Counted from the first letter of the stretch, positions 52,909 to 64,000 are shown. The stretch is DNA of 64,000 nucleotides from Pandoraea sp. (GCF_004297875.1 NZ_SCSK01000063.1:1-64000), one strand, 5' to 3'. Notes: generated from the sequence alone by a model not told the origin. Numbers and translations are program-made.

Positions 52909-54084
52909 ATGCCGCAACGAGAGATTCCCGCCGTTTACATGCGCGGCGGCACGAGTAAAGGAGTCTTTTTCCTGACCGACGACCTGCCGGCCGATCCCGT
53001 GCGGCGCGACCGCATTTTGCTGCGTGTGATCGGCAGCCCGGACCCCTATGGTCAGCAGATCGACGGCATGGGCGCGGCGACTTCCAGCACCAGCAAGGTT
53101 GTGCTGGTTGGGCCGTCGAGCCGGCCCGATTGCGATGTCGATTACCGCTTCGGACAGGTCGCGATCGACCGCCCGCTGATCGACTGGTCGGGCAATTGCG
53201 GCAATCTCACCTCGGCGGTCGGCCCGTTCGCGATCGCGCAAGGGCTGGTCGCGGCGCCGCGCGATGGTACGGCCGTGGTGCGTATCTGGCAGGCCAATAT
53301 CGCCGCGAGAATCATCGCGCATGTGCCGATGCGCGATGGCGAGGTAGTCGAAGAGGGCGATTTCGAACTCGACGGCGTGACGTTTCCCGCGGCGCAGATC
53401 CGCATCGAATTCCTCGACCCGAGCCCGGCGCAGGACGCAGAAGGGGCGCCCGGCGGCATGTTCCCGACCGGGCGGGCACTGGACTCGCTGGAGGTGCCCG
53501 GCATCGGGCGCGTGGAGGTGACGATGATCAACGCCGGTAACCCGGCCGTATTCATCGACGCGGCGCAGCTGGGGTTGCGGGGCAACGAAATGCAGCGCGA
53601 CGTCAATGGCGACGCAGCGCTCCTGGCCAGGTGCGAGGCGATTCGCGCGCATGCGACGGTTCGCATGGGGTTGGCGCGCGACGCCGACGAGGCAACCCGG
53701 TTGCGGCCGCACACGCCGAAGCTGGCGTTCGTCGCGCCGGCGCTGGCCTACACGGCGTCGAGCGGCAAGGCGATCGAGTCGGCGATGGTCGACTTCAATG
53801 CACGCATTCTGTCGATGGGCAAGCTGCATCATGCGATGACCGGCACCGGGGCGGTGGCTATCGCGGTGGCGGCGGCGATACCGGGCACCCTGGTCAATCG
53901 GCTGCTGCCGGCTGGAGCGGTGCCCGAGCAGGTACGCTTCGGACACCCGTCCGGCGTGATGGCGGTGGGCGCCCGGGCTGAGCGGCGCGGCGACGCGTGG
54001 GTGGTGACCAAGGCGATCATGAGCCGCAGCGCGCGGCGGTTGATGAGCGGGAGCGTTCATGTGCCGGCCGCGGTCTGCGCCTGA
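52909..54084 (+). CDS. PrpF-family isomerase
   Basis: A 391-residue protein of the PrpF fold (diaminopimelate-epimerase-like). The start reads EIPAVYMRGGTSKGVFFLTD, with GMGAATSSTSKVVLVGPSSR, DWSGNCGNLTSAVGPFAI and MLxFVAPALAYTASSGK-like later parts. PrpF isomerises 2-methyl-aconitate; relatives act as 4-oxalomesaconate tautomerase or on other tricarboxylates. No prpB, prpC, prpD or acnM is in the window, so the specific reaction is open. The start at 52909 (GAGGG upstream) is preferred over a TTG at 52876 that overlaps the preceding gene. Confidence 0.88.
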   Translation: MPQREIPAVYMRGGTSKGVFFLTDDLPADPVRRDRILLRVIGSPDPYGQQIDGMGAATSSTSKVVLVGPSSRPDCDVDYRFGQVAIDRPLIDWSGNCGNLTSAVGPFAIAQGLVAAPRDGTAVVRIWQANIAARIIAHVPMRDGEVVEEGDFELDGVTFPAAQIRIEFLDPSPAQDAEGAPGGMFPTGRALDSLEVPGIGRVEVTMINAGNPAVFIDAAQLGLRGNEMQRDVNGDAALLARCEAIRAHATVRMGLARDADEATRLRPHTPKLAFVAPALAYTASSGKAIESAMVDFNARILSMGKLHHAMTGTGAVAIAVAAAIPGTLVNRLLPAGAVPEQVRFGHPSGVMAVGARAERRGDAWVVTKAIMSRSARRLMSGSVHVPAAVCA

Positions 54085-54213
54085 CGGCGGCCAGCCGAGC
54101 GTGTTCCGCCGACGCGGGGCCTCGAGCCGGTCGCCGGCCCGACACCGATTGCCGGATTGACGTATGCTTGGCGGGTCAGTCAAGCGAATTCAACCCCCAC
54201 AGGACAAACGAAA

Positions 54214-54609
54214 TTGACTTCCGATGCCTCCCATCTCTCGTCCAAATTGAGTCTCTCGCCGGGTATCTCGGTAGAGCGCTTTGGCACGCGCGTGCGAGTC
54301 AACTGGCAGGCCGCGCTGCATCTCGAGGGCAGGGATTTATCGGTGCGCGTCTGGGATATTTCGATCGACGGGTTGAGCTTTGTCACGGACGCCGCGCTTG
54401 CGCTCGGCGCCAGGCTGGCCATGACGCTGCTGATCCGCACGCCCGACGAGTCGGGACAGCGCGTCGCAGTGCCGCTGTCGATTCAAATCTGCAACAACAT
54501 CCTGACCCGCGAGGGTTTCCGCGCCGGCGCCTATATCGAGACGATCGACGCCGAGCACAAGCAACTGCTGATGGCCTGGATCGAGCGGTTGCAGCCGTCG
54601 GGCGAATAG
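54214..54609 (+). CDS. PilZ-domain protein
   Basis: A small protein with both c-di-GMP-binding motifs of PilZ domains: RxxxR (RFGTR in SVERFGTRVRVNW) and DxSxxG (DISIDGLSF). The C-terminal part GFRAGAYIETIDAEHKQLLM is the usual PilZ ending. The start is uncertain. TTG at 54214 (131 residues) has AGGA nine bases upstream; a TTG at 54157 would give 150 residues. It may link c-di-GMP to surface or motility functions, though it sits outside the flagellar block. It is separated from prpF by 129 bases. Confidence 0.82.
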   Translation: MTSDASHLSSKLSLSPGISVERFGTRVRVNWQAALHLEGRDLSVRVWDISIDGLSFVTDAALALGARLAMTLLIRTPDESGQRVAVPLSIQICNNILTREGFRAGAYIETIDAEHKQLLMAWIERLQPSGE

Positions 54610-54696
54610 CAGTTCCGGGTTCGAGCGGTGTGGAGGGTGATGGTGCGCGCACCGAGCCCAAAGGGCGATACGGCAAACAGAATGACGTGAATTCGT

Positions 54697-54772
54697 TGGC
54701 GCGCCCGACTGGAATCGAACCAGTGACCCTCGGCTTCGGAGGCCGATACTCTATCCCCTGAGCTACGGGCGC
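54697..54772 (-). tRNA. tRNA-Arg (anticodon CCG)
   Basis: The minus strand folds as a full cloverleaf: acceptor GCGCCCG with CGGGCGC, D-arm GCTCAGGGGATAGAGT, anticodon stem TCGGC/GCCGA with loop CTCCGAA (anticodon CCG, reads CGG), T-arm ACTGG-TTCGATT-CCAGT, discriminator G and an encoded CCA (54697-54699). There is no integrase or duplicated tail nearby, so it is not obviously an attachment site. Confidence 0.96.
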
Positions 54773-55089
54773 ATTCGTGTGTGACGGCGTGTGAGGCCGG
54801 TTGGGCTGCGCACGGCTGGCCCGAGGGCCTGGCCTGCGGCCAATTAAGACGTGGAAGGATAGCGGTTTTAGCCCTCGCCGTCCATGCCTTGGCCGTGTTT
54901 TGCCACGCTTTTGTGTGAAAAAAACGACCGACGGCGTCCGTTGCAGGAAAATCCGGCTGTTCAGCCGAACTCCCATGCGATATTAAATAGCGGAGGTTTG
55001 CCGCTATAATTCCGTGTTAATTTTACTTAATAGCGCGCTAGACGCTAAAAGTCGACGCCCCCGGTTTCCACAAATTTTGAGAGATCCGC
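54773..55089. other. intergenic region before the di-heme cytochrome
   Basis: 317 bases. The left part should hold the tRNA promoter on the minus strand. The right part is AT-rich and has a perfect -10 box TATAAT at 55006-55011, about 80 bases before the cytochrome start; the -35 at the matching distance (ATTAAA, 54983-54988) is poor. I see no gene in it. Confidence 0.5.
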
Positions 55090-56010
55090 ATGAGCGAAGC
55101 GCATAACGAGCACGAGACGCCGATCAAGACGCCGAAGCAGCTGATTGCCGTGGTTGCCGCTGGTTTTCTTGTCCCAATTGCCATTATTGCCCTGCTGGTG
55201 GTGTACGTCGGCAACAGTGCCCGCACCGGCGCCGGCAGCGGCGGGATGTCGGCGGAGGCTGTGACGCAGCGCATCGCGCCGGTAGCTCATGTGGAAGTGC
55301 GCGACGCCAACGCGCCGCACGTGTATCAGACCGGCGAGCAACTTTTCAAGGCGGTCTGCTCGGCTTGCCACGCGACCGGCGCGGCCGGAGCGCCCAAGGT
55401 GGGCAATAGCGCGGACTGGGCGCCGCGCATTGCGCAGGGCTTCCCGACGCTGCTCAAGACCGCGTTGGCGGGCAAGGGTGCGATGCCGCCGCGCGGCGGC
55501 ACCAACCCGGCCGACGTCAGCGATTACGAAATCGCGCGTGCCATCGTCTATATGGCGAACCAATCGGGCGGCCACTTCAGCGAGCCGCCGCCGCCCGCGC
55601 AGCCCGCCTCGGGCGCTGGTGCGGCACCGGCTTCCGCTGCGGCGGCACCCGCGTCGGCGGCAAGCGCCGAGACGAACGCCGCGGCTGCGGCGATTGCCGC
55701 GATTTCCGCCGCCAAGCCGGCAGCCACCGCTTCGGCTGGCCAACCGGCGCCGGGCAGTCCGGCCGATCTGGCCGCCGGCAAGAAGCTATACGGGCAGGTT
55801 TGCGTGGCTTGCCATGCCGCCGGCGTGATGGGGGCGCCGAAGTTCGGCAACAAGGCGGACTGGGCCCCGCGCATCAAGACCGGCATGGATACGCTGTATA
55901 ACGCGGCACTGCACGGTTTCAACGCGATGCCCGCCAAGGGCGGTTCGAATGCGCCCGACGGCGAGGTTAAGTCCGCTGTCGATTACATGGTGCACGCGGC
56001 CGAGCAGTAA
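55090..56010 (+). CDS. membrane-anchored di-heme cytochrome c
   Basis: A 306-residue protein with one N-terminal membrane helix (about 18-41) and two cytochrome-c5-like domains joined by an Ala/Pro-rich linker (about 165-225). Haem-binding motifs are CSACH (residues 90-94) and CVACH (238-242), each followed by a GAPKxGNxADWAPRI sequence and a likely Met ligand in AMPPRGG and AMPAKGG. The two domains are clearly related, so the gene arose by domain duplication. It probably carries electrons in the periplasm. A strong terminator follows. Confidence 0.93.
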   Translation: MSEAHNEHETPIKTPKQLIAVVAAGFLVPIAIIALLVVYVGNSARTGAGSGGMSAEAVTQRIAPVAHVEVRDANAPHVYQTGEQLFKAVCSACHATGAAGAPKVGNSADWAPRIAQGFPTLLKTALAGKGAMPPRGGTNPADVSDYEIARAIVYMANQSGGHFSEPPPPAQPASGAGAAPASAAAAPASAASAETNAAAAAIAAISAAKPAATASAGQPAPGSPADLAAGKKLYGQVCVACHAAGVMGAPKFGNKADWAPRIKTGMDTLYNAALHGFNAMPAKGGSNAPDGEVKSAVDYMVHAAEQ

Positions 56011-56032
56011 GACCGCTGGCGTGTTCCGATCA

Positions 56033-56059
56033 AGCCCCGTGCGCGCACGGGGCTTTTTT
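56033..56059 (+). terminator. intrinsic terminator after the cytochrome gene
   Basis: AGCCCCGTGC and GCACGGGGCT form a perfect 10-base-pair stem (56033-56054), followed by six T residues (56054-56059). It ends the cytochrome transcript, 22 bases after the stop. It has no T-tract in the opposite direction, so it would not efficiently stop the helicase gene from the other side. Confidence 0.9.
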
Positions 56060-56116
56060 GTACCCGCTGCCGGCGATCCGGCCTGCGTGTTCGACGACCG
56101 TGTTCGGCGGCGCGGC

Positions 56117-58213
56117 TCAGGCCGGATTCGGTGTTTTGCCGCCTGCCAGCAGGGCCTTCAGGCTCGCCAGCCGTTCCTTGGGCGTCATCGGTGCGTCTTC
56201 CGGGGCGGGCGGCGGCGCGTCGTCAAGGTTCATTTCGCGCACGAAGCGCGAGACCTCGCACACCAGGGTGTCTCGCGCACGCTTGCGTTTCTTGCACCAG
56301 CTCAAATGCAGGCTGCGTTGCGCGCGGGTAATGCCGACGTACATCAAGCGCCGCTCTTCCTCGATTTTTTCGTCGGTGATCTCATCGCCTTCGCGCAGGT
56401 GCGGCAGGATGCCTTCCTCCACGCCGACCAGGAAGACGTGCGGATATTCGAGCCCCTTGGACGCATGCAGGGTCGACAGGCGCACCGCATCGGGGTCTTC
56501 CTCGCGACCTTCGAGCATCGACATCAGGGCGACGGTCTGGGTCAATTCGAGCAGATTCTTGCCGGTATCGGCCAAGCCGTCGGCGTTGTCGAAGCCGGTC
56601 GCGCCAGCGCCTTCCTCCGCTGGCCTGGTGCCCCGGCGCTTGAGCCAATCGAGAAACTCCAGGGTGTTCTGCCATTTGGCCTGCGCCTGCCGCTCGTCGA
56701 AGGCGTCATACAGATAGGCCTCGTAATGAATGCCTTCCATCAGCTCGTTGAGCACTTCGGTGGCCGGGTCGCGCCCGGCGCGGTCGGCAATGCGCGTGAT
56801 GAAATCGCAAAAGGCGCGCAGCGGCTCGAGCTGGCGAGCCGCCACGCGTGTCTCGAGCGCGCCCATGTAGACGGCCTCGAATAGCGATACCTTGGCCTGG
56901 CCGGCGAAACTGCCGAGCGCTTCGAGCGAGCTGCTGCCGACGCCCCGGCGCGGTGTCGTGACGGCGCGAATGAAGGCCGGGTCGTCGTCCGGATTGGCGA
57001 TCAGGCGCAGGTAAGCGCACAGATCCTTGATTTCGGCCTTGTCGAAAAAGGATTGACCGCCCGACAGGACATAGGGGATGCGCTCGCGACGCAGGATCTG
57101 TTCGAAAATACGGGCCTGGTGATTGCCGCGATACAGGATCGCATAGTCGCGGAACTGCGCGCGCCGCTCGAATTTATGCGCCGAGAGTTTGAATACCACC
57201 GATTCGGCCTCGTGTTCCTCGTCGTTCATGCCGGTGACGCTGATCGGGTCGCCCATGCCGTGCTCGCTCCACAGCTTTTTCTCGAACAGCTTCGGATTGT
57301 TGGCGATGACACTGTTGGCTGCCTGCAGGATGCGTACCGTCGAGCGATAGTTCTGCTCGAGTTTGATGACCTTGAGTTGCGGAAAATCGCTCTGCAGCTG
57401 CTTCAGGTTTTCCAGGGTGGCGCCGCGCCAGCCGTAAATTGCCTGGTCGTCGTCGCCGACGGCCGTGAACGCCGCGCGCGGGCCCGCCAGCAGCTTGAGC
57501 AGTGTGTATTGGCAGGTATTGGTGTCCTGGTATTCGTCGATCAGCAGGTAGCGCAAGCGGTTTTGCCAGCGCTCGCGCACCGCTTCGTCCCTGGCGAACA
57601 GCTCGGTCGGAATGCGGATCAGGTCGTCGAAGTCGACCGCCTGGTAGGCGTGCAGCGTGGCCACATAGTTGCGAAACACCATGGCCGCCTGATGGTCGTC
57701 GGCATTTTGCGCGCCGGCAAGCGCCTGTTCGGGCGTGACCAAGCCGTTTTTCCACAGGGAAATGGTGTTCTGCACGCGCCGGATCATGCCCTTGTCGGTG
57801 GTGCCCAACTGCTCCTGGATCAGCCCGAAGCAGTCGTCGGCGTCCATGATCGAGAACTGGGGCTTGAGGCCCACGTTTTCGGCCTCGCGGCGCAGAATCT
57901 GCACGCCCAGCGAATGGAAGGTGCAGACCGTCAATTGATTGACCGGCACCTTGCGGCCTTCCTTGCCGGGGGCGGTCAGCGTTTTGCCCTCCAGCAGTTT
58001 GGCTACGCGCTCGCGCATTTCGGCCGCGGCCTTGTTGGTGAAGGTTACCGCGGCGATATGGCGGGGTTCGAATCCCTTCGCTTCGATCAGATAGGCGATT
58101 TTCTGTGTGATGACGCGGGTCTTGCCGCTGCCGGCGCCGGCCAGCACCAGGCAGGGACCGTCGAAATAGCGCACCGCCTCGTGCTGTGCGGGATTCAGTG
58201 GAAATGAGGACAT
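56117..58213 (-). CDS. rep: ATP-dependent DNA helicase Rep (UvrD/Rep family)
   Basis: A 698-residue superfamily 1A helicase that moves 3' to 5' and helps replication forks. Walker A is VLAGAGSGKTRVITQ (Lys31). Other motifs are AVTFTNKAAAEMRERVAKLL, LLIDEYQDTNTCQYTLLKLL (motif II), VGDDDQAIYGWRGA (motif III), LEQNYRST (IV) and VRLSTLHASKGLEYPHVFLV (V). E. coli Rep has 673 residues. The C-terminal tail (DDAPPPAPEDAPMTPKERLA) is proline-rich. UvrD and Rep are similar; position and the LNPAQHEAV start favour Rep. Confidence 0.92.
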   Translation of the reverse strand: MSSFPLNPAQHEAVRYFDGPCLVLAGAGSGKTRVITQKIAYLIEAKGFEPRHIAAVTFTNKAAAEMRERVAKLLEGKTLTAPGKEGRKVPVNQLTVCTFHSLGVQILRREAENVGLKPQFSIMDADDCFGLIQEQLGTTDKGMIRRVQNTISLWKNGLVTPEQALAGAQNADDHQAAMVFRNYVATLHAYQAVDFDDLIRIPTELFARDEAVRERWQNRLRYLLIDEYQDTNTCQYTLLKLLAGPRAAFTAVGDDDQAIYGWRGATLENLKQLQSDFPQLKVIKLEQNYRSTVRILQAANSVIANNPKLFEKKLWSEHGMGDPISVTGMNDEEHEAESVVFKLSAHKFERRAQFRDYAILYRGNHQARIFEQILRRERIPYVLSGGQSFFDKAEIKDLCAYLRLIANPDDDPAFIRAVTTPRRGVGSSSLEALGSFAGQAKVSLFEAVYMGALETRVAARQLEPLRAFCDFITRIADRAGRDPATEVLNELMEGIHYEAYLYDAFDERQAQAKWQNTLEFLDWLKRRGTRPAEEGAGATGFDNADGLADTGKNLLELTQTVALMSMLEGREEDPDAVRLSTLHASKGLEYPHVFLVGVEEGILPHLREGDEITDEKIEEERRLMYVGITRAQRSLHLSWCKKRKRARDTLVCEVSRFVREMNLDDAPPPAPEDAPMTPKERLASLKALLAGGKTPNPA

Positions 58214-58455
58214 CGGGATTGAGCGGGCCGAAAATGACAGGCGGTTGCCGGGCGCGCCCGCGAGGTCGCGGCCTCGTGTAACCGCCGGGCGGCCAAGTGT
58301 ATCATGGGCTTCCAGGGCGGCTTGCGGGTCTTCCGAGAGCGGAACTTGTTACGGAAGATCGCGTCCAGGCTGTGTCGGGGAGCGCGCTGGTGCGTGCCGA
58401 TGCGCATCGTCGGATGTGAGGTCGCGGGCACCCCGGTGTCATCAAAGGACAGCCC

Positions 58456-59157
58456 ATGAATTTGAACCAAGTCGAAGAATCCCGTTGGCTGACCGGGGGA
58501 CTGATCGCGTTTGCCGCGGTGCTGACGGTTATCGCACTCGGTGGCGCCTGGTGGGCGGTGACCGACCCCGGGGCCGTGCCGTCGGGCGACACGCATGTCT
58601 TGCCGACCCAGGCGCCAGAGGCAAGCGGGCCGGTGCTCGCGGCGGCGTCCGCTGCCGTCGGCAATGCACCGCCTGGGCAGGCCGCCGCAATCCAGCCGGC
58701 TTCCGCCCAGGCCGTGCCTGATGCCATCCGTGCCGTGCCGATTCCGCCGGCGCCGCCGGTCGCGGTCGTCGGGCAAGCGAATGCCGGTAGCGTGCCGGCG
58801 AGCATCGGCGCGACCAAGGCTTCGCCGATGATGTTGCCGCTGGCTTCCGGCGTCGACGCCAGCGCGCAGGCTGCCGCGCCCATGCCGGCGCCGCCGCCAT
58901 CGTCGGCGCAGTCGCCGGCCGATCTCATGCAGGCATTGCAGCCGGTCAACCCGCCGCCTGCTGCGGTGCCGGTCCGGAGCGCGGCGCCAGCGTCGGCCGC
59001 CGCGAGTGCGCCAAACCTGACAGCCCAGGTGGCCGCATGCGACAGGTACGCGTGGTACCAGCTCGTGCAGCGCCAACAGTGCCTGTGGTCGATCTGCAAT
59101 GGCCGGTGGGGCCGGGACGGCTGTCCGGCCTACCAGCATCCGAGCGGCGGGCACTAG
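58456..59157 (+). CDS. single-pass membrane protein of unknown function, Ala/Pro-rich
   Basis: A 233-residue protein I do not recognise. It has a short charged start (NLNQVEESRW), one membrane helix at about 13-36 (LTGGLIAFAAVLTVIALGGA), a long Ala/Pro/Val-rich low-complexity region, and a compact C-terminal end with three Cys and several Trp/Tyr (ACDRYAWYQLVQRQQCLWSI; GRWGRDGCPAYQHP). The C-terminal part looks like a small structured unit outside the membrane. AAAGGACAG precedes the ATG. It lies alone, between rep and the glycine riboswitch. Confidence 0.75.
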   Translation: MNLNQVEESRWLTGGLIAFAAVLTVIALGGAWWAVTDPGAVPSGDTHVLPTQAPEASGPVLAAASAAVGNAPPGQAAAIQPASAQAVPDAIRAVPIPPAPPVAVVGQANAGSVPASIGATKASPMMLPLASGVDASAQAAAPMPAPPPSSAQSPADLMQALQPVNPPPAAVPVRSAAPASAAASAPNLTAQVAACDRYAWYQLVQRQQCLWSICNGRWGRDGCPAYQHPSGGH

Positions 59158-59244
59158 TGCGTTCGGGCCGGCGTTCATGGGCCGGAAAGGCAATGCCATC
59201 AACGGCATTTGACAAGCCCGGAGGTTGCCCTTACAGTGCCGATT

Positions 59245-59460
59245 CGTGATCGGGAGAGCGCGCCGGGAAGCACATGCCGGCGCCGCCGAAGGGGTAACAC
59301 CCGCAAACTCTCAGGCAAAAGGACCGATCGTGACGAAAGCGAAGCTTTCGATCTCTGGAGAGCGGCGGCGGCGATCAGCCGGCTGCCCACCGAAGGGGCG
59401 CGCGAGGCTCGGTAGCCACCTGTTGGCAACCCGCCGCGCAATCTCTCAGGTACCGAGGAC
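59245..59460 (+). promoter_or_regulatory. tandem glycine riboswitch
   Basis: Two glycine aptamers in a row. The first runs from GGGAGAGCG (about 59252) through CCGAAGGGGTAACACC to CTCTCAGGCAAAAGGACCGA (about 59336). The second runs from TCTGGAGAGCGG (about 59352) through CCACCGAAGGGGCG to CTCTCAGGTACCGAGGACAG (about 59462). These match the known GGAGAG / CCGAAGGGG / CTCAGGxAAAAGGAC elements. It lies directly before a terminator and gcvT, so it should raise gcvTHP expression when glycine is high. Confidence 0.93.
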
Positions 59461-59464
59461 AGAG

Positions 59465-59517
59465 GGGTCATCCAAGTATCCGGCCATCCGTGGCCTGGCG
59501 CTTGGATGACCCTTTTT
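59465..59517 (+). terminator. riboswitch-controlled terminator before gcvT
   Basis: GGGTCATCCAAG (59465-59476) pairs with CTTGGATGACCC (59501-59512), enclosing a smaller GGCCA/TGGCC hairpin, and is followed by five T residues. It is the expression platform of the glycine riboswitch: glycine binding should prevent its formation and let transcription continue into gcvT, 24 bases further on. Confidence 0.88.
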
Positions 59518-59541
59518 CCTTTTCAGGACCCGAGACCTTTC

Positions 59542-60648
59542 ATGACCGAACTCAAACGTACTCCGCTGAACGCCGTGCACCGCGCACTGGGTGCCCGCAT
59601 GGTCGATTTCGGCGGGTGGGACATGCCCGTCAACTACGGCTCGCAGATCGACGAACATCACGCCGTTCGCACCGGGGCAGGAATGTTCGACGTATCGCAC
59701 ATGTGCGTCGTCGATCTGTACGGGCCGAGCGTGCGGGAGTTTCTGCGCTACGCGCTGGCCAACAATGTCGACAAGCTGCAAACGCCGGGCAAGGCGCTCT
59801 ATTCGTGCATGCTCAATCCCAACGGCGGCGTGATCGACGATCTGATCACCTATTTTTTCAGCGAAGATCACTTCCGGCTCGTCGTCAATGCCGGCACCGC
59901 CGATAAGGACCTCGCCTGGCTCGGGCAGCTCAATGCGCACGGCGACTACAACCTGACCATCACGCCGCGCCGCGAACTGGCGATTGTCGCGGTGCAAGGC
60001 CCTCAGGCGCGCGCCAGGGCGTGGCAGGCGGTGCCGCAGATCCAGGCGGCCAGCGAGATGCTCAAACCGTTCAACGCGACGGTGGTGGCCGACACGCCGT
60101 TCGGCGAGCTGATGGTGGCGCGCACCGGTTACACCGGCGAGGACGGTTTCGAGCTGATTTGTCCGGCTACGCACGTGGCGGCGTTGTGGCAGGCGCTGAC
60201 CGCCGCCGGCGTGCGTCCGGCCGGACTGGGCGCACGCGACACGCTGCGCCTGGAAGCGGGCATGAATCTGTATGGACAGGATATGGACGACGACGTCTCG
60301 CCGCTCGACGCCGGGCTGGCCTGGACCGTCGAGCTGCAGAGCGAGCGCGCTTTCGTCGGCAAGGATGCTCTGGAGACGCAGGGACAGCGGGCGCGTCTGG
60401 CCGGCTTGATCCTGCTCGACAAGGGCGGGGTGCTGCGCGCGCACCAGAAAGTGCTGACGCCGCATGGCACCGGCGAAATCACCAGCGGCACCTTCAGTCC
60501 GACGTTGCAGCAGTCGATCGCGTTTGCCCGCCTGCCGCGCGGGGTTGCCGACGGCGACACCGTACAAGTGCAGATTCGCGACAAGCAACTGGCCGCTCGT
60601 GTGGTCAAATTACCGTTCGTGCGCCACGGCAAGGCGGTCAACGCCTGA
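59542..60648 (+). CDS. gcvT: glycine cleavage system aminomethyltransferase (T protein)
   Basis: GcvT takes the methylene group from the lipoyl arm of GcvH and passes it to tetrahydrofolate, releasing ammonia. The start at 59542 gives 368 residues (364 in E. coli). Conserved parts are [64 protein letters not shown] and the C-terminal [20 protein letters not shown]. It is 24 bases downstream of the riboswitch terminator and opens the gcvT-gcvH-gcvP operon. Confidence 0.97.
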   Translation: MTELKRTPLNAVHRALGARMVDFGGWDMPVNYGSQIDEHHAVRTGAGMFDVSHMCVVDLYGPSVREFLRYALANNVDKLQTPGKALYSCMLNPNGGVIDDLITYFFSEDHFRLVVNAGTADKDLAWLGQLNAHGDYNLTITPRRELAIVAVQGPQARARAWQAVPQIQAASEMLKPFNATVVADTPFGELMVARTGYTGEDGFELICPATHVAALWQALTAAGVRPAGLGARDTLRLEAGMNLYGQDMDDDVSPLDAGLAWTVELQSERAFVGKDALETQGQRARLAGLILLDKGGVLRAHQKVLTPHGTGEITSGTFSPTLQQSIAFARLPRGVADGDTVQVQIRDKQLAARVVKLPFVRHGKAVNA

Positions 60649-60701
60649 ACTGGTCCGAGCCGAACCGAACCTTCTCCCCCTTTCTTTCTCCGGAGCCTGA
60701 C

Positions 60702-61082
60702 ATGAGCATTCCTGCCGATCTGAAATACACCGAATCCCACGAATGGGTGCGCCGCGAAGCCGATGGCACGCTGACCATCGGCATCACCGACCACGCGCAG
60801 GAAGCGCTGGGCGACATCGTTTTCCTCGAACTGCCCGACGCCGGCCGCCAGGTAACCGTTGGCGAGGCGGTCGCGGTGATCGAGTCGGTGAAGGCAGCAT
60901 CCGACATCTATGCGCCGGTGGCCGGCGAGATCGTTGCCAGCAACGGCGATCTGGCCGGCACGCCCGACCAGGTCAACAGCGACGCCTATGGCGCGTGGCT
61001 GTTCAAGATCAAGCCTGCCGACGCCTCGGCCGTCGAGAAGCTGATGTCCGCCGAGGCTTACGCCAGCAGCATCGGCGCCTGA
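60702..61082 (+). CDS. gcvH: glycine cleavage system lipoyl carrier (H protein)
   Basis: GcvH shuttles the aminomethyl group between the P, T and L proteins on its lipoyl lysine. The 126-residue protein shows [40 protein letters not shown] and the lipoyl site [20 protein letters not shown], with Lys in ESVKA. Length matches the family (129 in E. coli). CGGAG lies about ten bases before the ATG. It is 53 bases after gcvT and 72 before gcvP. Confidence 0.97.
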   Translation: MSIPADLKYTESHEWVRREADGTLTIGITDHAQEALGDIVFLELPDAGRQVTVGEAVAVIESVKAASDIYAPVAGEIVASNGDLAGTPDQVNSDAYGAWLFKIKPADASAVEKLMSAEAYASSIGA

Positions 61083-61104
61083 GCCAGCACAAGCCGTAAC
61101 GCCA

Positions 61105-61128
61105 GGGCCCGCCCGCCGGGGCGGGCCC
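61105..61128 (+). other. perfect GC hairpin between gcvH and gcvP
   Basis: GGGCCCGCCC and GGGCGGGCCC form a perfect 10-base-pair stem with loop GCCG. No T-tract follows, so it is not a clear terminator. It could stabilise the gcvTH message or slow reading into gcvP and so adjust the ratio of the three proteins. Confidence 0.6.
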
Positions 61129-61154
61129 GCCAAGACACCAAGAGATTGTTGACC

Positions 61155-64000
<2,846 letters not shown>

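Noticed and set aside
54697..54772. tRNA-Arg as an attachment site for an integrated element
   Set aside because: No integrase, no second copy of the tRNA 3' end and no change in gene content around it.

Overview
The window is high-G+C bacterial DNA with tightly packed genes. It looks like a betaproteobacterium of the order Burkholderiales, probably Burkholderiaceae. The clues are the CheR-CheD-CheB-CheY-CheZ order, the FlhB-FlhA-FlhF-FlhG-FliA order, the small stand-alone FlhB C-terminal homologue beside a second FliK-like gene, and a tandem glycine riboswitch ahead of gcvTHP. The genus is not decided by anything I can read here. No tools were run; similarity statements come from recognising motifs and family lengths.

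Layout. 1-4067 (+): end of a methyl-accepting chemotaxis protein, then cheR, cheD, cheB, cheY, cheZ. 4096-6245: an aldo/keto reductase and a divergent LysR regulator that interrupt the motility genes. 6403-12427 (+): flhB, flhA, flhF, flhG, fliA (export gate, polar placement GTPase and partner, sigma-28). 12490-14172 (-): flgN, flgM, flgA. 14446-25339 (+): flgB to flgL (rod, hook, rings, junction proteins). 25385-36641 (-): fliF to fliR read leftward (MS ring, switch, export ATPase, hook-length control, export gate). 36914-37249 (+): fliE. 37255-43539 (-): fliC, fliD, fliS, fliT, a second FliK-like gene and an FlhB-C-terminal homologue. 43874-45298 (-): a sensorless histidine kinase and a NarL-type response regulator.

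The remaining third is not flagellar. An AT-rich island (45299-45734) is followed by a TctDE-like two-component system (-) divergent from a NitT/TauT-type ABC importer whose substrate-binding gene carries a single-base frameshift. Next come a SYLF-domain lipoprotein, an Rrf2 regulator with a palindromic operator before a NAD(P)-binding protein, a PrpF-family isomerase, a PilZ protein, tRNA-Arg(CCG), a di-heme cytochrome c, a Rep-type helicase, an Ala/Pro-rich membrane protein of unknown function, and the glycine-riboswitch-controlled gcvT-gcvH-gcvP operon, which runs off the right end.

How it works together. The motility block encodes almost a whole flagellum plus the adaptation arm of chemotaxis. 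cheA, cheW, motAB and flhDC are absent and would be expected left of the window. Sigma-28 (fliA) and its anti-sigma factor (flgM) are both here, and four sequences resembling sigma-28 promoters lie before flgM, flgK, fliL and fliC, consistent with late-gene control. I found no clear evidence of a wholly new system. The best second-look items are the FlhG with a broken P-loop, the duplicated beta-domain in FlgL, the Rrf2 operator pair, the frameshifted transporter gene and the AT-rich island.
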